This document shows positions 48,122 through 56,751 of a stretch of 64,000 nucleotides of DNA, piece after piece. This DNA comes from Ruminococcaceae bacterium R-25 (GTDB lineage: Bacteria > Bacillota > Clostridia > Saccharofermentanales > Saccharofermentanaceae), in the NCBI GenBank assembly GCA_003149065.1, contig QGFZ01000001.1, forward strand, positions 620,001 to 684,000, written 5' to 3'. A program made the translations under genes and the position numbers. Under the pieces are notes generated by a model. That model saw only the letters and a program-made list of their open reading frames with translations. It did no database searches and was not told the DNA's origin. Numbering within the stretch: the stretch's first letter is position 1; every line of letters starts with the position of its first letter.

Positions 48122-48199
48122 GTGAATGAATGAAGAGGGGGCTTTTAAATGAAAGAAGAGGAGGCCCTTTTGGGTGAATGAGTGAGGCGTGGGTCTTTT
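48122..48199. repeat. Three degenerate 25-28 bp direct repeats ending in CTTTT
   Basis: Three units lie head to tail at 48122-48146, 48147-48171 and 48172-48199. Each has a GTGAATGA-like start, a purine-rich middle (GAAGAGG) and ends GGGCTTTT, GGCCCTTTT or GGGTCTTTT. A fourth partial start (GCGAATGACTG) leads into the inverted repeats that follow. No coding frame is preserved. Confidence 0.6.
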
Positions 48200-48204
48200 C
48201 GGCG

Positions 48205-48318
48205 AATGACTGAAAAAATGACTGATTTCGGGTTTTCAGTCACTGTTTGAGTCATTTTCACCCCAAAATGACTGGAATAGTGACTGTTTTGGGAAAAATT
48301 GTCTTTGTTTGAGTCATT
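48205..48318. repeat. Two tandem imperfect inverted repeats with identical 20-12-20 geometry
   Basis: Copy 1 has arms 48205-48224 and 48237-48256; copy 2 has arms 48267-48286 and 48299-48318. Each has 20-nt arms and a 12-nt loop, and the copies are 10 bp apart. Arms in copy 1 pair at 17 of 20 positions. In copy 2 most changes keep pairing through G.U. All left arms begin AATGACTG and right arms end GTTTGAGTCATT. They look like a mobile or structured non-coding element, not a terminator, because no U-run follows. Confidence 0.7.
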
Positions 48319-48410
48319 CGCATGATAAAGAACTTTACAAGCGAATCGCTCGCCGAAAGAAGTGCTCTTCACGTGTTAGAAATTTGACCTGCACCTCGCC
48401 CATCACTTTC

Positions 48411-48524
48411 ATTGACGAAAATCTGTACGGAAATGACCAAAATCGTCAATAAATCCGTCAATCAGAGGCCTTTTTGACGATTTTATTGACAGTTTGAGCT
48501 GTTTTCGTACAGTTTTTCGTCAAT
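48411..48524. repeat. 114-nt imperfect hairpin with 54-nt arms
   Basis: Arm 48411-48464 and arm 48471-48524 are reverse complements around the 6-nt loop GAGGCC. The outer 19 nt match at 18 positions (ATTGACGAAAATCTGTACG against its partner), and the inner 35 match at about 23 with no gap needed. It holds no plausible coding frame. It could be a small MITE-like element or a structured RNA. Confidence 0.7.
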
Positions 48525-48627
48525 CGGCCAAGCACCGTGTTTTTGTGTGCTTTTCATCATTCAACCAGGCACCGCTTTCGCGTCATGCCGACTTATTTTT
48601 CATAGACGGCTAAAGCACCCAACATTT

Positions 48628-48656
48628 TTTACTTAACACCTCTATTTGTGTATAAT
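48628..48656 (+). promoter_or_regulatory. Promoter candidate for the gene at 48678
   Basis: A perfect -10 TATAAT at 48651-48656 stands 17 bp after TTTACT at 48628-48633. The ATG lies 22 bp downstream, after the ribosome-binding site GAGGTG. Confidence 0.55.
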
Positions 48657-48677
48657 AACTCCTGTTTGAGGTGAATC

Positions 48678-49310
48678 ATGTTACAGGACAGTTTTATTGA
48701 GACAAGCGTTAAGCGCAAGACAGGCTTTACTGAGGTAATTTTCAACACATTCCTTATTACTGCCTGCATAATCACGATTTTCTTTATTAATTTCATTCCG
48801 CTGTCACTCGGTTATAATGCCTGGTTTATTACCGGTATTATTTCGTTTGGTATCGTTGCGGGCGTTGTTATCCTCATTAAGCGTGAGAGCAAGATATATG
48901 AGATCGAGATGTCCAATGACCTGGTAGATTGTGCCGTGATCCACTCTGATAATAAGCGTGATGATCTTTTGAGCTTTTCCATAAAAGACTGCGAATATAT
49001 TGGCCCTGTTACTTCAGACAGGTATGAATCTGACAAAGCTGACAGCAATCTTGTAATCAAGATGACTGACTTTAAGAACTTCGATATAGAGGATACTTAC
49101 TGGTATTTTCTGGTCGTCAATGAAGGCTATAAGATTATGCTCGTCTTCCATTACAAGGAAGAGATGTATCCGGTCTTCAGAAGATATAATCCCAGAAACA
49201 CTATAGCTATGGCGATGCCCAGGAAATCGAAGCCTGTTGAAACTGAAAAGACGAAGAGCGCTGAAAAATCCAAAGCCGCTGAAGAATTCAAGGAAGCCGA
49301 AAATGAGTGA
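48678..49310 (+). CDS. Unknown membrane-anchored protein with charged tail
   Basis: A 210-residue protein. Two membrane helices lie at about residues 20-42 and 48-67 after a short basic N-terminus (SVKRKTGF), then a soluble domain of about 110 residues and a Lys/Glu/Ala-rich tail (KTKSAEKSKAAEEFKEAE-like). It resembles small two-helix proteins of unknown function common in Clostridia, but I cannot name the family securely. GAGGTG precedes ATG 48678. It overlaps the thioesterase gene by 8 bp, so the two are translated together. Confidence 0.7.
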   Translation: MLQDSFIETSVKRKTGFTEVIFNTFLITACIITIFFINFIPLSLGYNAWFITGIISFGIVAGVVILIKRESKIYEIEMSNDLVDCAVIHSDNKRDDLLSFSIKDCEYIGPVTSDRYESDKADSNLVIKMTDFKNFDIEDTYWYFLVVNEGYKIMLVFHYKEEMYPVFRRYNPRNTIAMAMPRKSKPVETEKTKSAEKSKAAEEFKEAENE

Positions 49311-50073
49311 GGTCGTAAAGTTCACTGATATGGAGGCTTATTGCAAGGCTACCGAATGCGGTATCGGCGATAAGCTCTATTGCTCCACATTGATCGGTGA
49401 TCTGCAGGAGGCCGCCGAGAGAAGTTCTTATGCGCTCGGCTATGGCACTGATTTCCTTAAAGATAATGAGATCTGCTGGATCATATTGAAGATGAGGCTC
49501 CATTTTACTGAGCTTCCGTCCTGGCATGAGACATTCAGGATCAGGACTTGGGCAAATTATTTAGATAAGTTCTATTTCGGCCGTGATTTTGAGATCTATT
49601 CGAGTGATAACAGGCTCATCGGCATGGCAACTTCCGTTTGGATCCTTGCTGACTGGAATACGCACAGGCCCGTTATCGCCAATAAGCGTCCGGAACTTCC
49701 GCCGCCGCTTATTCAGGATCCGAAGCTCGTATTCGGTGAAAAGTGCCCCAAGATAAGATTTCCTGACAGAAATGAAGTTGCAGGTGAGTCCGACAAGCCT
49801 GTGATCATCAAATATGCTGATTTCAACGAACTTGACCGCAACAGGCATGTAAATAATTCCAGATATACAGCCTGGGCTTACGACGCGCTGTTTAAGTGCG
49901 GCTATGACGTGACTCTTATTGAGGATCTCGTGATAAATTACAACAGCGAGGTCAAGGCAGGGGAGAAGGTCGAACTTTTCATTTCGGAAAAGGACGGCAA
50001 ACTCACTGTTTTCGGCTATAAGAACATTGATACCAAGGTGTTTGCCGTTGAAATAACCATGAGAAGCGTCTAA
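49303..50073 (+). CDS. Acyl-ACP thioesterase
   Basis: A 256-residue protein with two hot-dog domains, the arrangement of bacterial acyl-ACP thioesterases related to plant FatA/FatB. They release free fatty acids from acyl carrier protein. The first domain has ILKMRLHFTELPSWHETF near residue 66 and TWANYLDKFYFGRDFEIY near 83. The second has DFNELDRNRHVNNSRYTAW near 173, where the Asn and His are the likely catalytic residues. ATG 49303 is chosen with AAGGAAG upstream; longer frames lie inside the preceding gene. No other fatty-acid genes are near. Confidence 0.88.
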   Translation: MSEVVKFTDMEAYCKATECGIGDKLYCSTLIGDLQEAAERSSYALGYGTDFLKDNEICWIILKMRLHFTELPSWHETFRIRTWANYLDKFYFGRDFEIYSSDNRLIGMATSVWILADWNTHRPVIANKRPELPPPLIQDPKLVFGEKCPKIRFPDRNEVAGESDKPVIIKYADFNELDRNRHVNNSRYTAWAYDALFKCGYDVTLIEDLVINYNSEVKAGEKVELFISEKDGKLTVFGYKNIDTKVFAVEITMRSV

Positions 50074-50121
50074 CATTCTCAATCATTTTTGCCTATTTGC
50101 GCTTTTTTGTTTTTCTTACTT

Positions 50122-50130
50122 TGTTATAAT
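50122..50130 (+). promoter_or_regulatory. Extended -10 promoter candidate for the Gld-like ABC operon
   Basis: TGTTATAAT is a perfect extended -10 with the start of transcription near 50137 and the ATG at 50163 after GGAGGTAG. It lies in an 89-bp gap with no other features. The upstream T-rich stretch has no clear -35. Confidence 0.5.
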
Positions 50131-50162
50131 AGAGAGTTGTATCAGACTTTCTGGAGGTAGCA

Positions 50163-51116
50163 ATGATCGAGATTAACAATCTTGTGAAGAGATATGGCGA
50201 CAAAAACGCGGTTAAAGGCATCTCTTTCACAGTAAATGATGGCGAAGTCCTCGGCTTCCTGGGACCTAACGGTGCAGGCAAGACCACAACGATGAATATC
50301 ATTACCGGATATCTTTCATCTACTTCCGGTAGTGTAAAAGTAAATGGTCACGATATCCTTGAAGAACCTGAACTGGCGAAAAAAGAGATCGGATACCTTC
50401 CTGAGAATCCGCCTCTTTATACCGACATGACCGTTAAGGAGTATTTGAATTTCATCTGCGATCTTAAGGGTGTTGCCAAGGAAACGCGCAAGAATCAGCT
50501 CGAAAATATCGTTGCCATGGTTAAGATCTCAGATGTCTATGGCAGACTTATCGGAAACCTCTCAAAGGGTTATAAGCAGAGAGTCGGTATTGCCCAGGCT
50601 CTGGTCGGCAATCCGTCGATCCTTATCCTTGACGAACCTACAGTAGGTCTTGACCCTAACCAGATCATTGAGATCAGAAGACTCATCAAAGCACTTTCAA
50701 AGAATCATTCTGTAATCATCAGCTCACACATTCTTTCTGAGATCCAGGAGATTGCTGACAGAGTTGTTATCATCAACAGGGGCAAGATCGCTGCTATTGA
50801 TACGATCAGTGACCTTTCAAAGAGACTTTCTGGCCAGTCAAAGCTGCTTTTGACATTCAGAGGTCCTGTAAAAGATGCTATTACCAAGATACGCACTGTC
50901 AGAGGCATAAGTTCTGCTGTATCGAGAGTAGTAGACAGCAAGTTCTCACAGGTAGAGATTACGATTGCAGCCAGTGATACGACTGACACGAGAATTGCTA
51001 TTTTCGACTTAATGGCCAGGGAAGGATGGCCGATTTTAGAATTCCGTTCATTGGATCCTTCTCTTGAAGAAGTCTTCCTCAGCATTACTTCAGGCAAAGG
51101 AGGCGTTAAGTCATGA
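50163..51116 (+). CDS. ABC transporter ATP-binding protein, GldA/CcmA-like
   Basis: A 317-residue ATPase. Walker A is GPNGAGKTTTMNIITGY near residue 38, Q-loop in GYLPENPPLY near 78, signature LSKGYKQRVGIAQAL near 134, Walker B LILDEPTVGLDP near 155 and switch His in ISSHILSE near 188. A C-terminal ~80-residue extension (SGQSKLLLTFRGPVKD onward) is typical of the Gld/NatA-like subfamily. It works with the ABC-2 permease that overlaps its stop by 4 bp. The cargo is unknown. Confidence 0.92.
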   Translation: MIEINNLVKRYGDKNAVKGISFTVNDGEVLGFLGPNGAGKTTTMNIITGYLSSTSGSVKVNGHDILEEPELAKKEIGYLPENPPLYTDMTVKEYLNFICDLKGVAKETRKNQLENIVAMVKISDVYGRLIGNLSKGYKQRVGIAQALVGNPSILILDEPTVGLDPNQIIEIRRLIKALSKNHSVIISSHILSEIQEIADRVVIINRGKIAAIDTISDLSKRLSGQSKLLLTFRGPVKDAITKIRTVRGISSAVSRVVDSKFSQVEITIAASDTTDTRIAIFDLMAREGWPILEFRSLDPSLEEVFLSITSGKGGVKS

Positions 51117-51874
51117 CAGCTATCTTTAAGAGAGAATTCTTATCCTACTTCAGATCTCCTGTCGGATATGTGGCAATCGCTTTATTCTCATTCCTTTCAG
51201 GTTTCATTTTCTATTCCCAGTTCGCAGTAGGAACTGTAGACATTGCGAGCGAAGTAATTACGCTCAGAAGCTTTTTTGTAGTTATAGTTCCGATCATTAC
51301 GATGGGACTTCTTTCCGAGGATAAGAAGAGGGGAACGGATATCCTGTATTACACGACACCCGTTAATCTCTTTAACGTGGTTATCGGCAAGGTCCTCTCA
51401 GCATTCGCTTTATATGCGATTATGTTCATCAATGTTATTATTCACATCATCGTTACTGTCTGCTGCGGCGGCGTGTTCGGTGTTGGTGCTGTAGGAACTA
51501 TCATCGTATTCTTCTTTATGGCTTTTATGTATATCGCTATCGGTCTTTTTGCTTCTGCAATAACAGACAGCCAGATCGTTTCCGCTATCGTTGCGTTCAT
51601 CATTATTCTTGTTACTCAGATACTGGGTACTATCGGTGATTATCTCGGTAATGCTTTTACTTCTGTCTTTTCAGGTCTTAATTCCAAGTTCGCGTATGCA
51701 GTAGGAAATGCGATTTCAAAAGCCATTACATGGCTTGATCCATTCTTGAAGACTCAGGATTTTCGCTTGGGAATATTCTCCGTTTCTTCTCTCATTTTCC
51801 TCGTTTCTGTTGGTATCCTGTTCCTCTATCTGACATTCAGGGTGCTTGATAAGAAGCGCTGGAGCCAGAATTGA
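51113..51874 (+). CDS. ABC-2 type permease, GldF-like
   Basis: A 253-residue polytopic membrane protein with about six helices. It begins TAIFKREFLSYFRSPVGYVA, the usual N-terminal amphipathic pattern of GldF-type permeases, and contains GLLSEDKKRGTDILYYTTPV near residue 66, which matches the conserved Glu-rich coupling segment of this family. The gene overlaps the ATPase gene by 4 bp. Together with the next gene it forms a GldAFG-like set, which in Bacteroidetes is needed for gliding and in other bacteria has unknown export roles. Confidence 0.88.
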   Translation: MTAIFKREFLSYFRSPVGYVAIALFSFLSGFIFYSQFAVGTVDIASEVITLRSFFVVIVPIITMGLLSEDKKRGTDILYYTTPVNLFNVVIGKVLSAFALYAIMFINVIIHIIVTVCCGGVFGVGAVGTIIVFFFMAFMYIAIGLFASAITDSQIVSAIVAFIIILVTQILGTIGDYLGNAFTSVFSGLNSKFAYAVGNAISKAITWLDPFLKTQDFRLGIFSVSSLIFLVSVGILFLYLTFRVLDKKRWSQN

Positions 51875-51888
51875 CGGAGGTGTTTGGC

Positions 51889-53388
51889 ATGCAAAACAAA
51901 GTAGTTACTGAAAATAAAAATACTGATAACCGTTCGGATAAGATAAAGCTCTATTCGATCGGTGCTGTCGTTCTGCTTATTGCAATTCTTGTTTTGGCAA
52001 ACGTTCTTTTTGAGAAGATCCTGGGTAAGGCTCTTACTTTCGATTTTTCTGATAATCTGTCAAATTCATTGTCACAGGTTTCCATTGATTATCTTGATTC
52101 ATTGCCTGCTGATACCAAAATCCAGGTTGTCGGACTTTTTGAAAAGCCTGATAACATTTCCGGAACACCTTATCAGTATATAATTCCGCTCTTAGACGAT
52201 TATGTTAAGAACTCAAAAGGCAAGGTTACAGTTGAATATGTTGATCCTAATGTAAATCCGCAGATTATAAATCAGCTCGATCCTACGAATTCTTTTGATC
52301 TTCAGAATAATCTTGAGTCTTTTGTTATCAAAGTAAATGATAACATTAAGATCGTTTCACCTTATGATTGTTATTCTTACGATTCTGATTATCTTTCACG
52401 CGGTTACTATTATGTAATCGGAAACAATACTGAATATACTCTCACAAATTCAATGTATATTCTTACTCAGGGTTATTCCTGTAAAGCCTATGTTGTTACC
52501 GGCCTTGCCGAAAAGGGAAACATATATCTTTCTTCGATTCTTGAAGGTATGGCTATTGAGTATAATGAGCTTCCTGTTTCCGAGAATTTCACGATCCCTG
52601 AGGATTGCGATCTGTTGATCCTTAATGGACCTAACAGCGACATTTCAGAAAAAATGCTTCTGGCAATGACAGAATATGTCTCCAAAAACGGAAAATTATT
52701 GGTCTCAGTTAATTTCAACCTGAATAATGTAGGTGAGAGGTATCCCAGACTTAATCAGCTTTTGAACCAGATCAATATCAATGTTGATCCGGCCCTGATC
52801 TCAGAGAACGATCCCTGGCATCAGCTTGGAGGATTAACAATTGATACTTCCGTTAATACTGTTGATGATTTCAAAGATTATGTAAAAACAGGTGCACTGC
52901 ACAGTTCTTATGCCAGATCTGTAAGTGCTGCGAATCCTTTAAAATCAAACGTTGCGGTTTATCCCGTTCTGGTTACCAGCGAAAATGCATCCACTGTTGA
53001 ACTTGACAGCAGCGGAAACAGCATTGCCGGTACGTCTATTGACGGAAAACAGTTTAATGTCTGCATGTATGCTGTAGGTGAAGGTTCTGATCCTGTAAAA
53101 GCATTTGTTTTCGGTACGACAAATTTCACTTCTGACGAATATATAAGCGCATACGGTCTGAATGACTCAAATGTGACATTCATTAAATCATGCATCAGAG
53201 AACTTACGTCTACAAAGAATGTTTCAGTATTAGATGTTGCTACCAAAAATGTTGATAATTACACAATTAATACTGATAAGGCTACAGCTTCTGCTTCAAC
53301 GGCAGTCTTGATTGTCTTTATGATCCTGATCCCGTTGGCTCTTGTATCAGCTGCAGTCATTATTTATGCAAAGAGGAAGAGCCTCTGA
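51889..53388 (+). CDS. GldG-like ABC auxiliary protein
   Basis: A 499-residue protein with one membrane helix near residues 22-43, a large external domain, and a second helix at the very C-terminus (TAVLIVFMILIPLALVSAAV). The start of the external part, DFSDNLSNSLSQVSIDYLDS near 53, is the hallmark of GldG/ABC_transp_aux proteins (a strand, then SxxxxxxLxxL). A GIFT-like region follows. ATG 51889 with GGAGG at 51876-51880 is preferred over the TTG at 51871, which lies in the permease stop. It should sit in the membrane with the permease. Confidence 0.85.
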   Translation: MQNKVVTENKNTDNRSDKIKLYSIGAVVLLIAILVLANVLFEKILGKALTFDFSDNLSNSLSQVSIDYLDSLPADTKIQVVGLFEKPDNISGTPYQYIIPLLDDYVKNSKGKVTVEYVDPNVNPQIINQLDPTNSFDLQNNLESFVIKVNDNIKIVSPYDCYSYDSDYLSRGYYYVIGNNTEYTLTNSMYILTQGYSCKAYVVTGLAEKGNIYLSSILEGMAIEYNELPVSENFTIPEDCDLLILNGPNSDISEKMLLAMTEYVSKNGKLLVSVNFNLNNVGERYPRLNQLLNQININVDPALISENDPWHQLGGLTIDTSVNTVDDFKDYVKTGALHSSYARSVSAANPLKSNVAVYPVLVTSENASTVELDSSGNSIAGTSIDGKQFNVCMYAVGEGSDPVKAFVFGTTNFTSDEYISAYGLNDSNVTFIKSCIRELTSTKNVSVLDVATKNVDNYTINTDKATASASTAVLIVFMILIPLALVSAAVIIYAKRKSL

Positions 53389-53389
53389 T

Positions 53390-54865
53390 ATGAAGTCAGT
53401 AAAGAATCTTCTTGTTCCGTTTATTATCCTGGTTGCGTTGTCTGTATTCGCAGCTGTATATTTCATTGCCGACAGCTTTGCAAAGAAGAAGGTAGACGAG
53501 AACGTTGAAGGTACATTTACAGTCTTTACCTGCAGTGCAAGTGAAATAACCGGCATTTCTGTCAGGAACAACGAGAGCGGCTACACAGCAGTTGTTAAAT
53601 GCTCAAAAGACGGTGCGGGAAACATTGTCTGCGAATTTGCAGGTGACGATTATAAGTCTTCCGAAAAGTATTCACAGTCCAAGCTTTTGTCTTTTGTTAA
53701 TGCCTTGTCGAATTTCTACAGCGGGACCAAGATAAGTGCTGAAGGCCGTTTGGCTGATTTCGGACTGGATAACCCCAGATTCAGGATCACTATTGAAACT
53801 GTTTCCGGCACAACAAATATACTTTTGGGCATTAAATCACCCGATAACCAGTATTGCTATTTGTGCATTGAAGGAACATCTGATGTTTATACAGTTGAAG
53901 TCAACAAAGAAAATTATGCTGAATCCAGAGGAATTGATTTCTACGAATCCCTTATCGTTAAAATCGATTACAATGACGTTAAGACCGTACACTTTGACAG
54001 AAAGACTGACGGTTTAACGCTTGATGCAAAAGTAATTGTTAATGACAGCGGAATGACGGACTTTGAGCTTTATTCGCCTTATGTTCACGGCACGAGCGGT
54101 TATTTCGGCACGATGTTCGATACGCTTTCAAACATAACGATCGTTGATTTCGTAGAGATCGGCGCAGCTGAACTTAAAGATTACGGTCTTGATGTTCCGG
54201 TATATCATTTTGTTTTCAATATGACTAACGGTTCGAAAACGGAATATTTCTTTAGTAAACCCATCAACGGTTATTACTATGGTTATATCAACGGAACAAA
54301 CAAGTATTTCATGCTTTCTGAATATCAGCTTAACAGTCTTGATATCGCTGAGAATGTGCTTATCGATCCTTATATCTGCTATTGCTATGCCAAGGATTAC
54401 ACGACGATCATCGGAACATATAAAGACAAGTCCTTTAAGTTAGAACTTGATATTCCTTCCGGTAATTCAATTGTTGCCGAAGAATCAACAGTATCTTTAG
54501 ACGGCAGAAATGCCAAAATCACCGATTCAGCAGGCAGGTCATACTGTTCAGTTCTTTTCGAGAGTATTGCCTGCATTAAGATTGGCGGTGTTGAGGTTGC
54601 TGATAAGACAAAACCTTCATCTGAAGCTGAACTTACTCTTACCTTTATTGACAAAAACTATGTTACGACTGTTTATGAATTCTATCCTAAGGGTACGGAT
54701 TCCTACTATGTCTTCAAGAATGGAGAGTACATGAATTTCTATGTGTACGCTTCTGAAATATTTAACGATGGCGGTTCTGACACATATAACTACGGTTATT
54801 GGAGAGCTTATGAACTTCTGTACAAGGCAATTACTGATAACATGAACGGAATATACGATTTGTAA
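53390..54865 (+). CDS. DUF4340-containing membrane-anchored protein
   Basis: A 491-residue protein with a single N-terminal membrane helix (residues ~5-27) and an extracytoplasmic region. It starts with one DUF4340-like unit: FTCSASEITGISVRNNESGY near 43, then KLLSFVNALSNFYSGTKI and RLADFGLDNPRFRITIET near 120. A second unit appears near 200-260 (VKTVHFDRKTDGLTLDAK, LKDYGLDVPVYHFVF). DUF4340 genes commonly follow gldG in this type of operon. The ATG at 53390 follows AAGAGGAAGA, one base after the previous stop. Role unknown, probably a partner of the ABC complex. Confidence 0.82.
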   Translation: MKSVKNLLVPFIILVALSVFAAVYFIADSFAKKKVDENVEGTFTVFTCSASEITGISVRNNESGYTAVVKCSKDGAGNIVCEFAGDDYKSSEKYSQSKLLSFVNALSNFYSGTKISAEGRLADFGLDNPRFRITIETVSGTTNILLGIKSPDNQYCYLCIEGTSDVYTVEVNKENYAESRGIDFYESLIVKIDYNDVKTVHFDRKTDGLTLDAKVIVNDSGMTDFELYSPYVHGTSGYFGTMFDTLSNITIVDFVEIGAAELKDYGLDVPVYHFVFNMTNGSKTEYFFSKPINGYYYGYINGTNKYFMLSEYQLNSLDIAENVLIDPYICYCYAKDYTTIIGTYKDKSFKLELDIPSGNSIVAEESTVSLDGRNAKITDSAGRSYCSVLFESIACIKIGGVEVADKTKPSSEAELTLTFIDKNYVTTVYEFYPKGTDSYYVFKNGEYMNFYVYASEIFNDGGSDTYNYGYWRAYELLYKAITDNMNGIYDL

Positions 54866-54869
54866 AGTG

Positions 54870-56084
54870 ATGAACAGGGAAATGGATAATAGCAAAGGAA
54901 AAGTAAAACCTAATAAAAAGAACCAAAAGCCTTCGCCCAAGAAAAAGGACGGAAGCATATCTCAGAATGCAATAAGAAAAGCGCTTACGATCGCAGTAAT
55001 GATCTTCTCGCTTATGCTTATCATCAGCATCGCCTTGATCTTTGTCGTATCTAAAAAGATCGAATCTCTGGCAGGTGCCGATGCTCAGATCAAGCTCTCG
55101 GCTCAGGGCGGTTTCTCGTGTGAATATTCAGAAGCTCAAAAGCTCTATCCTTATGGTGACGGCGTTATCAAGGTCACTTTGGAAAGAATCGCTTATCTTA
55201 ATCTTTCAGGTAATGAGGTATTCTCACAGCCGGTATCTTACAAGAACCCTCAGTGTGCTATATTCGGCGATTATGTAGCTGTCTTTGACAGAGACGGTTA
55301 TAACTTCACGGTCCTTGATAAGGACGGTATCTGGTACAGCAAGCCTATGGCTAATCCGATCAAGGCGGTCCAGATGTCCGATGCCGGCTTCATCGCTGTA
55401 ATTACAGGCGGTGAGGACTCTTTCGGAGATGTCACTTTATATGACAGGACAGGAAACCAGCTGGCTGTTTGGACATCTTATAACTCAGGTTTCCCTGTAT
55501 GCTGCGCATTTAACAGCGATTCCTCGCTCCTTGCCGTATCAACTATCAACACGAGCGGTGCCGTCATAGTGCCCTATATCAGAGTTTTCTCTATATCCAG
55601 GAACGATAAGGGTTACGAAGTGCAGGATAATGCGGTTTATACGACTGATGACAACGTTATATTCGCATCTCTGTACTATGTCGGAAACAAGCTCTGCTGC
55701 TTTACTGCAAATTCATTATATGAGGTCAAAGATAACAATCTGGCCAGGATGAACTATGATTTTTCTGCGATCAGCTACGTTAAAAACGTCAACGGAAACC
55801 TGTTCATCACATATTCTGACGGTATCAGCCAGTTAAGCAAGCTTGCAGTTATCGATTCTAAGGACAGCATCCTTTATAACTCCAACATCGGAACGAATAT
55901 CGTTGCTGTTACGCAGAATAAGAACACTTACGCGATAAGCGTCGACAGGCGAGTCTTCATCGTTAATTCCAACGGCGTGATCACCAACGATTATGCAGTT
56001 GACGAAGATATCATCAGAATGAACTTCATTTCCGGGAATAAGCTCTGTGTCGTATCGGCGAGCGGTGTCCACACGATTAACTAA
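54870..56084 (+). CDS. Membrane-anchored beta-propeller-like protein (DUF5711-type)
   Basis: A 404-residue protein with a very basic cytosolic N-terminus (KVKPNKKNQKPSPKKKDG), a membrane helix near residues 35-60, and an external region built of about seven repeats of roughly 40-45 residues. Each repeat has a pattern such as NPQCAIFGDYVAVFDRDGYN or SGNKLCVVSASG, as in beta-propellers with DUF5711. Its start is uncertain: GTG 54867, ATG 54870 and ATG 54882 are all in frame and the ribosome-binding site is weak. It is most likely an accessory part of the preceding ABC system. Confidence 0.72.
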   Translation: MNREMDNSKGKVKPNKKNQKPSPKKKDGSISQNAIRKALTIAVMIFSLMLIISIALIFVVSKKIESLAGADAQIKLSAQGGFSCEYSEAQKLYPYGDGVIKVTLERIAYLNLSGNEVFSQPVSYKNPQCAIFGDYVAVFDRDGYNFTVLDKDGIWYSKPMANPIKAVQMSDAGFIAVITGGEDSFGDVTLYDRTGNQLAVWTSYNSGFPVCCAFNSDSSLLAVSTINTSGAVIVPYIRVFSISRNDKGYEVQDNAVYTTDDNVIFASLYYVGNKLCCFTANSLYEVKDNNLARMNYDFSAISYVKNVNGNLFITYSDGISQLSKLAVIDSKDSILYNSNIGTNIVAVTQNKNTYAISVDRRVFIVNSNGVITNDYAVDEDIIRMNFISGNKLCVVSASGVHTIN

Positions 56085-56093
56085 GGTGATCTT

Positions 56094-56744
56094 ATGGAAA
56101 CTGAAGTAAAGCTTGCGTTTAAAGATAAAGACAGTCTTTTCAAGGTAGCACTGTCAGAAGATTTCCGTAAGTTTTTAGGGGATTCTGATCCTGAGACGAT
56201 GCTTCTCGAAAACAGTTATCTCGACACAACTGACATGAAGATCTTAAAGCGCAATGCGTCCGTAAGGCAAAGGCACGTTAAGGGTACAGAAGATTATTTT
56301 GAAGAGACAGTAAAGTTCAGAGGCGGCGCTTCAGGCGGTCTTCACAGAAGATTTGAATGGAATGTAAGACACGAAGGAAAGTTCTCTATTGAAGATTTTA
56401 AGAGCCTTGCAAAAGAGCATGGTGACCCTGTAAAACTTTTAGATATTGTTTTCGATGGTGTCGAAAACGATGACCTCACAGTTCTTTGCTTCAATTCATT
56501 TCAAAGAACCGTTTACGAACTTGAGTATAAATCTAGCAAGATCGAAGCATGCTTTGATTCGGGGCTTATCAAAAATTCAGACGGTTCAAAGACTGATGAA
56601 ATATGCGAATTAGAACTTGAATTGATCCAAGGCGACGAAGATGACCTCAAGGAATTATCAGGCCTTATCAGTTCAAAATTCGATTGCCATCCGTTGGATA
56701 AAAGTAAATTTCAGAGAACGCTCGAATTAGCAAAAAGGGGATAA
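56094..56744 (+). CDS. CYTH-domain protein (triphosphate tunnel metalloenzyme family)
   Basis: A 216-residue protein that opens METEVKLAF, the ExExK signature of CYTH proteins, and has a second basic and acidic patch pattern (NSYLDTTDMKILKRNASVRQ near residue 41, then EETVKFRG near 65, ELELELIQGDEDDLKE near 177). The fold binds triphosphate-containing molecules or polyphosphate; members are adenylate cyclases, thiamine triphosphatases and inorganic triphosphatases. Which reaction occurs here cannot be read off. It lies 9 bp after the propeller-like gene and 7 bp before the next one, so it is in the same operon. Confidence 0.85.
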   Translation: METEVKLAFKDKDSLFKVALSEDFRKFLGDSDPETMLLENSYLDTTDMKILKRNASVRQRHVKGTEDYFEETVKFRGGASGGLHRRFEWNVRHEGKFSIEDFKSLAKEHGDPVKLLDIVFDGVENDDLTVLCFNSFQRTVYELEYKSSKIEACFDSGLIKNSDGSKTDEICELELELIQGDEDDLKELSGLISSKFDCHPLDKSKFQRTLELAKRG

Positions 56745-56751
56745 TAAGCTT

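Larger units (their letters stand above)
47998..48677. other. 680-bp gene-free interval between groEL and the next gene
   Basis: This is the only gap in the window longer than 300 bp. It holds, in order, a GC-rich palindrome, the groESL terminator, three short direct repeats, two tandem hairpins, a 114-nt hairpin and a promoter for the next gene. A stretch at 48525-48620 with GCACCGTGT/GTGTGC and other GCACC copies shows no further clear structure. No tRNA or other known RNA gene is recognised and no frame has a credible start and ribosome-binding site. Confidence 0.8.

Noticed and set aside
48205-48318. Transcription terminators
   Set aside because: The stems are AT-rich with mismatches and are not followed by a U-run; a real groESL terminator lies upstream at 48092-48121.
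48145-48372. Minus-strand frame of 75 codons across the tandem hairpins
   Set aside because: It has no good ribosome-binding site and its sequence is dictated by the inverted repeats.
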